From positions 930,001 through 994,000 of the forward strand of contig NZ_JAIMBW010000001.1 of assembly GCF_019195455.1 (NCBI RefSeq): 64,000 nt of DNA, given 5' to 3'. Under the pieces are notes generated by a model. The model was not told the origin of the DNA. It did not search any database and saw nothing but the letters and a program-made list of their open reading frames with translations. Origin of the DNA: Gymnodinialimonas phycosphaerae (GTDB taxonomy: Bacteria; Pseudomonadota; Alphaproteobacteria; Rhodobacterales; Rhodobacteraceae). This document shows, piece after piece, positions 33,962-42,939 of the stretch (the first letter of the stretch is position 1; each line of letters starts with the position of its first letter). The translations under genes were made by a program, and so were the position numbers.

Positions 33962-35206
33962 ATGCGTAAGTATTCTGCCTTTGCCATCGCCCGTGAAGCC
34001 TTTCGCCACCATGACGGGTGGGAACGCGCGTGGCGCTCGCCCGCGCCCAAGGCCAGCTATGATGCGGTGATCGTGGGGGCAGGGGGCCACGGTCTGGCCA
34101 CGGCCTATTACCTGGGCAAGAATCATGGGCTAACCAATGTCGCGGTGATCGAGAAGGGCTGGCTTGGCGGCGGCAACACCGGGCGCAACACGACGATCAT
34201 TCGGTCCAACTACCTGCAAGATCCTTCTGCCGCGATCTACGAGAAAGCGCGGAGCCTGTATGAGACGCTGTCCCAAGACCTGAACTACAACGTCATGTTC
34301 AGCCCCCGTGGCGTAATCATGCTGGCCCAGACCCACCACGAGGTGCGCGGCTACCTGCGCACGGCCCAGGCCAATGCGCTGCAAGGGGTCGATACGCGGT
34401 TCATCGACAAGCACGAGGTCAAGAAACTTGTGCCGATTATGAACATCGAAGGGCCTCGGTATCCCGTGTTGGGCGGGCTGTACCAGCCACGCGGCGGCAC
34501 AGCGCGCCACGATGCGGTGGCCTGGGGCTACGCGCGGGCGTGCTCGGACATGGGGATGGACATCATCCAGCAGTGCGAAGTGACCGGCGTGCGGGTCGAG
34601 GGCGGCGCGGTCGCAGGGGTCGAGACCTCCAAGGGGTTCATCGGGTGCAAGAAATTGGGCGGCGTGGTCGCGGGGCATTCATCGGTGCTGGCCGAGATGG
34701 CGGGCTTCCGCCTGCCGATGGAATCGGTCGCGCTTCAGGCACTGGTGAGTGAGCCGATCAAGCCCGCCATGGACGTGGTCGTCATGGCCAACACGGTGCA
34801 CGGCTACCTGTCGCAGTCCGACAAGGGCGAGATGGTCATCGGCGGCGGCACCGACAGCTACAACAACTACACCCAGCGTGGGTCCTTCCACCACATCGAG
34901 GAAACCGTGCGCGCCCTGATCGAGACATTCCCGATGCTGTCGCGCCTGAAGATGCTGCGCCAATGGGGTGGGATCGTGGATGTGACGGGCGACCGCTCGC
35001 CCATCCTGTCGAAAACGCCGGTGGAGGGCATGTTCATGAACTGCGGCTGGGGCACCGGCGGGTTCAAGGCGATCCCCGGATCGGGCTGGGGCTTTGCGGA
35101 GTTGATGGCCAAGGGGCACTCGCCCCTGACGTCCGAGTTTGGCATGGAACGTTTCCGCGAAGGCCGGTTCATTGACGAAAGCGTTGCGGCGGGGGTCGCC
35201 CATTGA
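33962..35206 (+). CDS. soxB: Sarcosine oxidase subunit beta (SoxB)
   Basis: 414 residues from ATG at 33962 (the frame is open upstream to 33707 but unlike the family). FAD-binding Rossmann motif YDAVIVGAGGHGLATAYYLG near residue 38, then GWLGGGNTGRNTTIIRSNY, the typical heterotetrameric SoxB region. C-terminal MNCGWGTGGFKAIPGSGWGFAELM is also family-specific. The enzyme oxidatively demethylates sarcosine to glycine, feeding one-carbon units to tetrahydrofolate. The other three subunits lie 1.8 kb downstream rather than directly behind. Confidence 0.96.
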   Translation: MRKYSAFAIAREAFRHHDGWERAWRSPAPKASYDAVIVGAGGHGLATAYYLGKNHGLTNVAVIEKGWLGGGNTGRNTTIIRSNYLQDPSAAIYEKARSLYETLSQDLNYNVMFSPRGVIMLAQTHHEVRGYLRTAQANALQGVDTRFIDKHEVKKLVPIMNIEGPRYPVLGGLYQPRGGTARHDAVAWGYARACSDMGMDIIQQCEVTGVRVEGGAVAGVETSKGFIGCKKLGGVVAGHSSVLAEMAGFRLPMESVALQALVSEPIKPAMDVVVMANTVHGYLSQSDKGEMVIGGGTDSYNNYTQRGSFHHIEETVRALIETFPMLSRLKMLRQWGGIVDVTGDRSPILSKTPVEGMFMNCGWGTGGFKAIPGSGWGFAELMAKGHSPLTSEFGMERFREGRFIDESVAAGVAH

Positions 35207-35241
35207 TGGCTGGCACGGGATTTGAAGGTGACGCAAGGGAA

Positions 35242-35275
35242 GCGGGTCTTCGGACCCCGCGTTTACCTCTTTTTA
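35242..35275 (+). terminator. Terminator after soxB
   Basis: GCGGGTC (35242-35248), TTCG loop, GACCCCGC (35253-35260, one bulged C), followed by a T-rich tract ending in T5. It suggests that soxB transcription can end before the rest of the sox genes. Confidence 0.65.
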
Positions 35276-35345
35276 ACGAAAATTTTAGACTTTTTGAGTC
35301 ATGTGGAGCGCACCAAGGGCATATCGAGCAAAACGGACCATTCCC

Positions 35346-35591
35346 ATGCGCACTTCCCAGCACCCTGACTATGCAAGCCGCGCCTGGTTTGAATTCTCAG
35401 CCAAGGCTGAGAAAAGGATCAAGGGATGTGGTGCGGCGGTGGGCTTGTCGATCCTCATGTTTACGCTTGGCGGGGCAATGGAGGGGCGAGGTGTGGATGC
35501 CCCATACCTGGGCATTGTGTCCGACGCGCAGTCGTCCGAGATGCAGTCGCCAAGGATCGCGGCCCGACCAACCGTGGGACAAATCAAGTAG
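35346..35591 (+). CDS. Small hypothetical protein
   Basis: 81 residues from ATG at 35346 (MRTSQHPDYASRAW), with weak ribosome binding site; an in-frame ATG at 35301 is the alternative. One moderately hydrophobic stretch (CGAAVGLSILMFTLGGAM) lies mid-protein, then a polar C-terminus. No family recognised. It sits between the soxB terminator and the next small gene. The codon pattern is acceptable but not decisive. Confidence 0.45.
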   Translation: MRTSQHPDYASRAWFEFSAKAEKRIKGCGAAVGLSILMFTLGGAMEGRGVDAPYLGIVSDAQSSEMQSPRIAARPTVGQIK

Positions 35592-35780
35592 GCCTGGTCG
35601 CCCAAGCAACTGCCGGTCTTTTGTGCCGTTGCATGTAGAAATGCGGGACGCGGCATCTTTTGGCCCATCACAAACGCCCGATCCGGCCCTTTTTGGCGCA
35701 AAACGTCGGGTTTTGCCCGCGTCCTATGCACTCCCTTGCGGCTGTCCCACATTGGGATATGCAGCAATGGAGGATGCCTC

Positions 35781-36014
35781 ATGTCTGACTTCGACCAACG
35801 CAACCGCAATTTCGACTACGCGCCGCCCACGCGCGGCGGCTCCGGCTCTGGCGCACTTATCTTTATTGCCGGGCTGGTCGTGTTGTTCATTCTCGCGATG
35901 CTCTTCATGGGCGGGGGCAGCAGCACGTTGCCAGAGGAAGGCGCCGCGCCTGCGGTCGTGCCCTCTGACGAGGCGCCCGTCGTTGACCCGACGGCCCCGG
36001 TTCTCGTGGACTGA
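35781..36014 (+). CDS. Small single-pass membrane protein
   Basis: 77 residues from ATG at 35781, preceded by ATGGAGG. A polar Asn/Arg-rich N-terminus (SDFDQRNRNFDYAPPTRGG) is followed by one membrane helix (ALIFIAGLVVLFILAMLFMG) and an acidic Pro/Ala/Val tail (VVPSDEAPVVDPTAPVLVD). No family recognised. Its acidic tail resembles those on several other envelope proteins in the window. Confidence 0.7.
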   Translation: MSDFDQRNRNFDYAPPTRGGSGSGALIFIAGLVVLFILAMLFMGGGSSTLPEEGAAPAVVPSDEAPVVDPTAPVLVD

Positions 36015-36204
36015 CGACGTTCATGCTCGGGCGGGGGCGACCCCGTCCTGGCAACAAGTGCCCGCCGCCCGAGGCGTCGTTTTTCGAGTTGTCGGCAGGC
36101 CGCTTCAGGCCCCGGGCGACGCCCACCATCGCAAAGATCGCAAGGGCCCCCAAAACGAAGAACGGCCAATACTCAAGCAGGCTGCGGGTGCGTTCCGGTT
36201 CCAT
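35905..36204 (-). CDS. Possible small membrane protein (doubtful)
   Basis: 99 residues. The first 45 residues look protein-like: a charged start (MEPERTRSLLEYW), one hydrophobic helix (FFVLGALAIFAMVGVARGL) and a basic stretch. The rest is Arg/Pro-rich and overlaps the opposite-strand gene at 35781-36014 by 110 bp, which argues against it. Possible real gene with sequence error, or chance. Confidence 0.25.
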   Translation of the reverse strand: MEPERTRSLLEYWPFFVLGALAIFAMVGVARGLKRPADNSKNDASGGGHLLPGRGRPRPSMNVVSPREPGPSGQRRAPRQRARPQARRLPLATCCCPRP

Positions 36205-36260
36205 TTCGCCATCATACGCCCCTTGGCGGCAAAAGTCATGCCTGCCCCGCAGGCCCGCCG

Positions 36261-36995
36261 ATGAGCGCGGTCGCCATCCCCAAACGCCTCGGCCATATCT
36301 GGATCGGGGACAAGCCCGCGCCGACGCGCTGGCTGCAATCGTGGCGCGATCTGCACCCCGATTGGTCTTATACCCTGTATGACAACGTCTATTTGACCAC
36401 GCGGCGCTGGCGCAACCAGCGCCTGATCGCGCATTTCTTCCGCCAGCGCCGGTTCGAGGGCGTGGCTGACCTGATGCGCTATGAACTGCTGTTCGAGAAG
36501 GGCGGTTTCATCCCCGGCGCGGATTTTGAGGCGCTCCGCAATTGCGATGAGCTGTTTGCCGAGCCCTGCACTTATACCTGCTATGACACCTATCCCAAGG
36601 GCCGGTGCAAGCTGACGCCGTTCCTGGCATCCGCGCCTGGCACCCACACGCTGGCGCTGACGCTGGACGAGATTCACACCACCTATGCCCATGCGCCCGA
36701 GACTGCGCGCCAGCCCTGGATCAGCGTCGGCAATCTGTTCCTGCGCGGCCTGGTCGAGAAATACCGTGCCGAAATCCGCGATCTGCGCATCTGGCCCGCC
36801 TATTTCTTCGTGCCGAAAAACAAGGACAAGCCGCGCTATGATGGGCCCGGGCGCATCTATGCGGAACATCATTGGGGCACCACCCTCGGCAAATACGAGG
36901 GCACGCCCAACCCGCAGCTTTTCGAGGACGTGGCCTTCGTGCTTGACGCCACGCCCGCCTTGCCCCTGACCGCCGAAACCCCTGAGGAGCCCTAG
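36261..36995 (+). CDS. Glycosyltransferase with DXD-type sugar-binding region
   Basis: 244 residues. The start (IPKRLGHIWIGDKPAPTRWLQSWRDLHPDWSYTLYD) and the segment GVADLMRYELLFEKGGFIPGADFEAL are characteristic of the Gly_transf_sug (OCH1/capsular mannosyltransferase-like) family. The usual Asp-x-Asp metal motif reads GADFE, so only one Asp of the pair is kept in the standard place. Cytoplasmic; presumably modifies a surface polysaccharide. It lies between soxB and soxD with 3 bp to soxD, so it is probably co-transcribed with soxDAG, an odd partner. Confidence 0.78.
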   Translation: MSAVAIPKRLGHIWIGDKPAPTRWLQSWRDLHPDWSYTLYDNVYLTTRRWRNQRLIAHFFRQRRFEGVADLMRYELLFEKGGFIPGADFEALRNCDELFAEPCTYTCYDTYPKGRCKLTPFLASAPGTHTLALTLDEIHTTYAHAPETARQPWISVGNLFLRGLVEKYRAEIRDLRIWPAYFFVPKNKDKPRYDGPGRIYAEHHWGTTLGKYEGTPNPQLFEDVAFVLDATPALPLTAETPEEP

Positions 36996-36998
36996 AAC

Positions 36999-37322
36999 AT
37001 GCTTACCCTCACGTGCCCCAACTGCGGGATCTCTGCCTGCGAGACCGAGCTTGCCGCCGGCGGCGAGGCGCATCTGACGCGCCATGGTCCCGGCTCTTCC
37101 GACGACCATTTCGAGGCCTATCTGTTCATGCGCCCCAACACCCGCGGCGTCCATTTTGAGCGGTGGCGCCATGCGGCGGGCTGCGGCAAGTGGTTCCTGG
37201 CCGCCCGCGACACCGCCACGCTGGAGGTCTTCGGGACCTATTCGGCGCAAACAACTGAACCGCCTGCCGATCTGATCGACAAAATCAAAGCCAAACGCCC
37301 CGATTGGAGCTTCTCGTCATGA
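36999..37322 (+). CDS. soxD: Sarcosine oxidase subunit delta (SoxD)
   Basis: 107 residues. Zinc-type Cys motif LTCPNCGISACETE at the N-terminus, then the conserved DDHFEAYLFMRPNTRGVHFERWRHAAGCGKWFLAARDT. These are SoxD features, with three Cys and one His binding zinc. Small structural subunit of heterotetrameric sarcosine oxidase. The stop overlaps the soxA start (ATGA). The C-terminus (KIKAKRPDWSFSS) is slightly longer than in some relatives. Confidence 0.95.
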   Translation: MLTLTCPNCGISACETELAAGGEAHLTRHGPGSSDDHFEAYLFMRPNTRGVHFERWRHAAGCGKWFLAARDTATLEVFGTYSAQTTEPPADLIDKIKAKRPDWSFSS

Positions 37323-40300
37323 GCACCCGTCTGCCTTCTTACGGTCGCCTGATCGACCGCGACACGACCGTGAAATTCACCTTCAACGGCAAATGGATGC
37401 GCGGTCATAGGGGCGATACGCTGGCCTCTGCGCTTTTGGCCAATGGTCAGACGCTGGTGGGGCGTTCGTTCAAATACCACCGCCCACGCGGGATCATGTC
37501 AAGCGGCGCAGAAGAGCCCAACGCGTTGGTCAACCTTGGCAGCGGCCTGCGGCATGAGCCGAACCAGCGCGCCACCACGACGGAGTTGTTCGAAAAGCTG
37601 GAGGCCACGTCCCAGAACCACTGGCCGTCGCTGGAGTTCGATGTGGGCGAGGTCAACGGCCTGGTGGCGCGGTTCCTGCCTGCCGGGTTCTACTACAAGA
37701 CGTTCCTGTTCCCGCGCGCCTTCTGGAAACATGTGTTCGAGCCGTTCATCCGCCAGTCGGCGGGCCTTGGCAAAGCGCCACACCCCGAGACGCGTGACCC
37801 TGACCGGTACGAGCATTTCTATGCCCATGTCGATCTGGTGGTGGCAGGCGGCGGCATCGCAGGCCTGCAGGCGGCGCTTCTGGCGGGCCGGGCAGGGGCA
37901 CGTGTCGTGCTGATGGAACAAAGCGCCCATTGGGGCGGGCGTGCGCCCGTTGATGGCGTGGAGGTGGACGGCGAACCCGCAGAAGTTTGGGTAAAGAACG
38001 CCGTGCAAGAGCTTGAAAGTATGGCGAATGTGGATCTTCGCCTACGCGCGATGGTGGCGGGGGTCTATGACCACGGCTATGTGCTGGGGTATGAGCGTTT
38101 GACGGATCACATGCCGCAGGCCGACGGTCCGCGCCATCGCCTTTGGCGCATCCGTGCGACCCGGATCATCTCGGCCACCGGCGCGTTGGAACGTCCGCTC
38201 AGCTTTTCGGGGAACGACAAGCCGGGTGTCATGCTGGCCTCGGCGGTGCGCGACTACCTCGTGAACTACGGCGTCGCCGTGGGCGACAATATCGTTGTCG
38301 TCACCAACAATGACGACGGCTACCGCACCGCGATTGCGCAGGTGGAGGCCGGTCTGGGCGTCGCTTGTGTGGTGGATGCAAGGCCACGCGCCGACGGGGA
38401 ATTACCCAACAAGGCCCGTGCTTTGGGGGTCAATGTTAAAGTGAATTGCGCCATTGCCAAGGTGAAGGGCTTGCGTAATGTCGTCTCTGTCGCGCTCTGC
38501 GCCCAGGACGGCGATGGGCTGATCACCGAGGAAGTGGCCTGTGATGCGGTTGCGATGTCGGGCGGCTGGTCGCCGGTCGTGCACCTCTGGTCGCACTGCG
38601 GCGGCAAACTGACGTGGGACGCGGAGGCCGCGTTCTTCCGGCCCGACCCCACGCGCCCGCCGCTGGACCACAACGGCGAAGGCTTCGTGACCTGCGTTGG
38701 GGCCGCTGATGGTGCCTTGCTGGCCGCCGAGACGTTGAAGAATGCATCAACGAACACCGGCAATATGTTCAAAGCGCTGGGAAAAACACCCTCTGAAGGG
38801 GCAACTGCGAGGAGCGCAAGCGAGGAGGGGTTGGCCCCGGTCTGGATCATGCCCCATGGCGCGAGCTACAAGAAACGCTCCAAGATGTGGCTGGATTTCC
38901 AGAACGACGTGAAAGTCTCGGACGTGCAGCTTGCCGCCCGCGAGGGCTATGAGAGCGTTGAGCACACTAAACGCTACACGACCTTGGGGATGGCGACGGA
39001 TCAGGGGAAACTCAGCAATATCAATGGACTCGCGGTCCTTGCTGATGCTTTGGATGAAGCCATTCCCCGTGTTGGCACAACTACGTTCCGCCCGCCCTAT
39101 ACGCCCATTTCCATGGGGGCCATTGCGGGCGAGGCGCGGGGCGAGATCTTTCAACCCCTACGCCGCACTCCGATGCATGAATGGCACGAAGAACAGGGCG
39201 CCTACATGGAGCCCGTCGGCGGCTGGCGCAGGCCCTATTGCTTCCCCCGACAGGGCGAAACCCACGAACAAGCCGTCGCCCGCGAGATCAACGCCACACG
39301 CGGGTCGCTTGGGCTGCTCGATGCCTCCACGCTTGGCAAGATCATCGTGAAGGGCCCCGATGCGGGCAAGTTCATGGATATGCTCTACACCAACATGATG
39401 AGCAGCCTGAAACCGGGCAAATGTCGTTATGGTTTGATGTGTTCCGAGAATGGCTTCCTGATGGACGACGGCGTTGTCGTCCGTCTCGATGAAGAGACGT
39501 TCCTTTGCCACACTACCTCGGGCGGGGCCGATCACGTCCATGCCCATATGGAGGATTGGCTGCAATGCGAGTGGTGGGACTGGAAGGTCTTCACCGCCAA
39601 TGTGACCGAGCAATGGGCGCAGGTCGCCGTGGTCGGCCCGAATGCGCGCAAGCTGCTGGAGAAGATGGGCGCGGATTTCGACCTGTCGGCCGAGGCACTG
39701 CCGTTCATGGGCATGGCCGAGGGGCGCATCGGCGGGTTTGACGCCCGGGTCTTCCGCATCAGCTTTTCGGGTGAACTCAGCTTTGAGATCGCCGTGCCGG
39801 CCTCGCAAGGTCGCGCGTTCTGGGAGGCCCTGCACGACGCGGGGGCGGAGTTCCAGGCCACCTCTTACGGCACCGAAGCCCTGCACGTGATGCGGGCCGA
39901 GAAGGGCTTCATCATGATCGGGGACGAGACCGACGGCACCGTGATCCCCCAGGACCTCGGCCTCGACTGGGCGATTTCCAAGAAGAAAGAGGATTTCCTT
40001 GGCAAGCGGGGCCAGCAGCGGACCTACATGCAGGACCCCAACCGCTGGAAGCTGGTTGGGCTGGAGACGCTGGACAAATCCGTCCTGCCCGATGGCGCCT
40101 ATTGCGTGGCGGAGGGCCGGAATGCCAATGATCAGGTGAATGTGCAAGGCCGCGTGACCTCGACCTATCATTCGCCGACGCTCGGGCGCGGCATCTCCAT
40201 GGGGCTGGTTTTGAACGGGCCGGACCGGATGGGGGAAACGGTGCAGTTCAACAAGGTGGACGGGAGCACGGTGGCCGCGAAAATCGTCAATCCGGTGTTC

Positions 40301-40333
40301 TATGACCCGGAGGGGGAGAAGCAAAATGTCTAA
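37319..40333 (+). CDS. soxA: Sarcosine oxidase subunit alpha (SoxA)
   Basis: 1004 residues, full length. N-terminal ferredoxin-like segment (FNGKWMRGHRGDTLASALLANG, RSFKYHRPRGIMSSG), then a dinucleotide-binding domain with VAGGGIAGLQAALLAGRAGA near residue 178. A second nucleotide-binding part includes ISATGALERPLSFSGNDKPGV and AMSGGWSPVVHLWSHCGGK. The C-terminal half is a GcvT-like folate-binding domain (ARVFRISFSGELSFEIAVP; IGDETDGTVIPQDLGLDW). It holds NAD and the tetrahydrofolate site that accepts the methyl-derived formaldehyde. ATG at 37319 overlaps soxD. Confidence 0.97.
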   Translation: MSTRLPSYGRLIDRDTTVKFTFNGKWMRGHRGDTLASALLANGQTLVGRSFKYHRPRGIMSSGAEEPNALVNLGSGLRHEPNQRATTTELFEKLEATSQNHWPSLEFDVGEVNGLVARFLPAGFYYKTFLFPRAFWKHVFEPFIRQSAGLGKAPHPETRDPDRYEHFYAHVDLVVAGGGIAGLQAALLAGRAGARVVLMEQSAHWGGRAPVDGVEVDGEPAEVWVKNAVQELESMANVDLRLRAMVAGVYDHGYVLGYERLTDHMPQADGPRHRLWRIRATRIISATGALERPLSFSGNDKPGVMLASAVRDYLVNYGVAVGDNIVVVTNNDDGYRTAIAQVEAGLGVACVVDARPRADGELPNKARALGVNVKVNCAIAKVKGLRNVVSVALCAQDGDGLITEEVACDAVAMSGGWSPVVHLWSHCGGKLTWDAEAAFFRPDPTRPPLDHNGEGFVTCVGAADGALLAAETLKNASTNTGNMFKALGKTPSEGATARSASEEGLAPVWIMPHGASYKKRSKMWLDFQNDVKVSDVQLAAREGYESVEHTKRYTTLGMATDQGKLSNINGLAVLADALDEAIPRVGTTTFRPPYTPISMGAIAGEARGEIFQPLRRTPMHEWHEEQGAYMEPVGGWRRPYCFPRQGETHEQAVAREINATRGSLGLLDASTLGKIIVKGPDAGKFMDMLYTNMMSSLKPGKCRYGLMCSENGFLMDDGVVVRLDEETFLCHTTSGGADHVHAHMEDWLQCEWWDWKVFTANVTEQWAQVAVVGPNARKLLEKMGADFDLSAEALPFMGMAEGRIGGFDARVFRISFSGELSFEIAVPASQGRAFWEALHDAGAEFQATSYGTEALHVMRAEKGFIMIGDETDGTVIPQDLGLDWAISKKKEDFLGKRGQQRTYMQDPNRWKLVGLETLDKSVLPDGAYCVAEGRNANDQVNVQGRVTSTYHSPTLGRGISMGLVLNGPDRMGETVQFNKVDGSTVAAKIVNPVFYDPEGEKQNV

Positions 40334-40901
40334 CTCTGTCAGTGCGTTGCAAGGTGCCTCACATACCGGGTTCGCCCATGTCCGGGAGATGGGCCTGTTG
40401 GGTATGGTCACGCTGAAGGCCGATCTGTCCGCGCCCAAGACTGCGGCTGCGGTGAAGGCGGCTGTTGGTCTGGCCCTGCCTGCGCAACGGGCCATAACCA
40501 CGGGCCGCGATCCGGAAAGCGTGGCGTGGATGGCCCCTGATGAGCTGTTGATCATGTGCAAGCACGACGACGCGGACAAGGTCGTGGCCCGTTTGACGAA
40601 AGACATGGGCGACGCCCATCATCTTGCCGTTAACGTGTCGGACGCGCGGGCGGTCTTCACCATTGAAGCGACCGACGTGCGCGAGGTATTGGGAAAGCTG
40701 ACACCCGCAGACCTCGGCACGTTGGAATACGGCGAAATGCGCAGGTCGCGGCTGGCGCAGGTTCCGGCGGCGTTCTGGATGAACGACCGGACCCATGCTG
40801 CCGTCATCTGCTTCCGCTCGGTCGCGCAATATGCGTTCGATTTGCTGACCACCGCCGCGGCGGACGGCGGCGAGGTGGGGTACTACGGCCAAGACACTTG
40901 A
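40326..40901 (+). CDS. soxG: Sarcosine oxidase subunit gamma (SoxG)
   Basis: 191 residues from ATG at 40326, overlapping the soxA stop by 8 bases, with GGAGGGGGAGAAG upstream. Conserved parts are VAWMAPDELLIMCKHDDA, HHLAVNVSDARAVFTIEA and the C-terminal FWMNDRTHAAVICFRSVAQYAFDLL. Smallest folate-domain-like subunit of sarcosine oxidase. Ends the soxDAG block. No folD or purU genes follow, although they often do in relatives. Confidence 0.94.
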   Translation: MSNSVSALQGASHTGFAHVREMGLLGMVTLKADLSAPKTAAAVKAAVGLALPAQRAITTGRDPESVAWMAPDELLIMCKHDDADKVVARLTKDMGDAHHLAVNVSDARAVFTIEATDVREVLGKLTPADLGTLEYGEMRRSRLAQVPAAFWMNDRTHAAVICFRSVAQYAFDLLTTAAADGGEVGYYGQDT

Positions 40902-41045
40902 TGGCGATTGCCTGAAGAAGATTGATCGCGCTGCACCTTGCGGGTAGCCTGATGGCCCGCCCCAGGCGGGGCCGTGCGGCGTTCCATCAACAGGTGGTCC
41001 GGGGGATCGCGGCAGGCACGCCGGACCAGGCTCGGAGGTGGCGTC

Positions 41046-41945
41046 GTGTCCGAACGGTCGATTGCGAAATGGATCCTGACCCTCGGAGTAATGACGGCTC
41101 TGGGGTTGTCGTCTGTGGGGGCTGACACCCATATCGAGACGGAGACGGAGGAGGCAGCGGCGGAGGCCGAGACGCCCTACGATACCTATGGCGAGCTCTA
41201 TCGCGCCGGTGACTACAGGCTGGCGCGTCCAGGCGGCCGCCCGGTCAGCAACTTCTACAACCGGCACGGGTTTTCCTCGGTCGATCAACGCTGCTTTTCG
41301 GGCGCGGTGTCGCTGGAATTGAGTGTTGCACATCCCGCCTTTCCGGCGTCGCGGATGTATTTTTATGAACAGATCCGGATCAGGCCGACCCTGTCCGGCG
41401 GACGCTATGCACATAGGTTTTCGTGGGAAATCACCTCGGATCCCTTCGAGTTGATGGGCATTGTCACCACAGCAGACGGCGCAGGCGTGGGCCGGGCGCG
41501 CGCCTGGCTGACACTGAATTACCGGGATGGAATTTACCGCTTTGTCACGGATGTGACCCCGCGCGACGGCTTGTACGAGATTTCCAGTTCGGGCGGCGGC
41601 GTTTCGCAAATGGCGTTCGAGGATTTCTTCTTCGGCCTCGCCGATCACCATTATTCCTACGTGGACCTCAGCGGATTGGCGGGCGCGGGCGCTGCTGGCG
41701 TGGCAGCCACACAGGACATCAATGCCCTTCTTTCCAACCGCCCGCCGAACGTCTTCATGGGTTTCATCGACTGGACGGAAATCAGTGATAGCGATGGAGA
41801 GACGGAAACCTACATCGAGTTGTCGCGCGAAGAGCCCATGGCGCTGTCGTATCATGGGGTCGAATTCTCGGGCACGCGCGTCACCGAAATTCGCATTTTG
41901 TGCGATGCAGTGATCCGCCGTATTCAAAGCCAGTGGCCGAGATGA
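41046..41945 (+). CDS. Hypothetical secreted protein
   Basis: 299 residues from GTG at 41046 with GGAGG nine bases upstream. With this start there is a good signal peptide (SERSIAKWILTLGVMTALGLSSVGA). The mature protein opens with an acidic stretch (THIETETEEAAAEAE), followed by a mostly beta domain rich in Tyr/Phe/Arg (RMYFYEQIRIRPTLSGGRYAHRFSWEI). Two Cys (QRCFSG and RILCDAV) could pair. No family recognised. It follows soxG by 145 bp. Confidence 0.7.
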   Translation: MSERSIAKWILTLGVMTALGLSSVGADTHIETETEEAAAEAETPYDTYGELYRAGDYRLARPGGRPVSNFYNRHGFSSVDQRCFSGAVSLELSVAHPAFPASRMYFYEQIRIRPTLSGGRYAHRFSWEITSDPFELMGIVTTADGAGVGRARAWLTLNYRDGIYRFVTDVTPRDGLYEISSSGGGVSQMAFEDFFFGLADHHYSYVDLSGLAGAGAAGVAATQDINALLSNRPPNVFMGFIDWTEISDSDGETETYIELSREEPMALSYHGVEFSGTRVTEIRILCDAVIRRIQSQWPR

Positions 41946-42088
41946 GGTCCGTGGCATGGGTCGTACAAGCCCGCCGCGGCGGACGGGGGGCGAGGTGGGA
42001 AATCATTGAAAGCCACCCGCCACGCCATATTTCCGCCAACACGCTGCGCTAGGCGTCCGCAGGACCATCCCGAGCGCGGAGAGCCACC

Positions 42089-42838
42089 ATGTCCGATCAA
42101 CCCCATATGGCCCCAGCACAGGCCGTCGCCCTGAACGTGGGCGCGCGCCCGATGTCCGGGCGGCGCATCGGGTTTTTCCCGCGCGGCCCTGGCCCGGGCC
42201 CGATCGTCATCGCGATCGTGATCGGGGTGCTGCCATCGGTCTTTGCCCTCGTTGTTTTCTTGCGCGCAGGTGTCGATGGCGGCTTCTACCAGCCGGAAGA
42301 CTTCATTCGCGGGCAGCATCGCTGGTTCATCACCATCGCGACGGTTTTGACCCTTGGGGCAATTTCCGGTCTTGGTTTCATCGTTCAGGCCCTGCGACGG
42401 GCGGCTGCCGACAAGAAGGCCCCCCTGTGGGTCATGGTGGCGGTACTTCTAGGCACGATTGCGGTGGACTGGAGCTTTTTCAACTTTCTGCGTGCCAACC
42501 TGATGCCGATCCCAAGCTATTTCGACATCCAGGCCTTTGCCGAGCAGGATATCGGGGCCAAGGACGACGGCCTTCAGAGCTACGCCTACGACGGACAGAT
42601 CCTGCGCGTGAACTATGCCCTTGCCGTCCCGCCGCTGCACGGCGCCCTTTTGCCCGAGCGGATCGGGCCCGGGCTCTGCGTGGAACAAGGGCGGTTCTTC
42701 GCAGGCCCGGTCGAGGAGGTTTTGGCAATTTTCACCGGCCCGGACGGCGAGGTTTCGCGGGTCCGTGTGCCACAGGAGACATGCCGCGCCTGGTACCTTC
42801 GGAACCGCACAATCGGGAACCGGCCGCGTGTGCGGTGA
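42089..42838 (+). CDS. Hypothetical membrane protein with periplasmic C-terminal domain
   Basis: 249 residues. Three hydrophobic segments: PIVIAIVIGVLPSVFALVVFL; WFITIATVLTLGAISGLGFIV; LWVMVAVLLGTIAVDWSFF. A soluble domain follows (residues about 145-249) with an amphipathic region and two Cys (GLCVEQG, QETCRAW). The N-terminal 35 residues are Pro/Gly-rich. GGAGAGCC precedes the ATG. No family recognised. It lies between another hypothetical and sodB. Confidence 0.7.
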   Translation: MSDQPHMAPAQAVALNVGARPMSGRRIGFFPRGPGPGPIVIAIVIGVLPSVFALVVFLRAGVDGGFYQPEDFIRGQHRWFITIATVLTLGAISGLGFIVQALRRAAADKKAPLWVMVAVLLGTIAVDWSFFNFLRANLMPIPSYFDIQAFAEQDIGAKDDGLQSYAYDGQILRVNYALAVPPLHGALLPERIGPGLCVEQGRFFAGPVEEVLAIFTGPDGEVSRVRVPQETCRAWYLRNRTIGNRPRVR

Positions 42839-42939
42839 CGCCCGCGTTGCGCACCAGAGTCCCTCCGCCCCCTTGACGTTTGCCCCCAACGCCCTCCATC
42901 TGTGGCGCAGCGACACACACTAGCCAGGGGGACCACACA

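Noticed and set aside
42872..42901. Promoter TTGACG before sodB
   Set aside because: The -35 looks good, but no acceptable -10 hexamer is found at normal spacing (CCATCT is a poor match).
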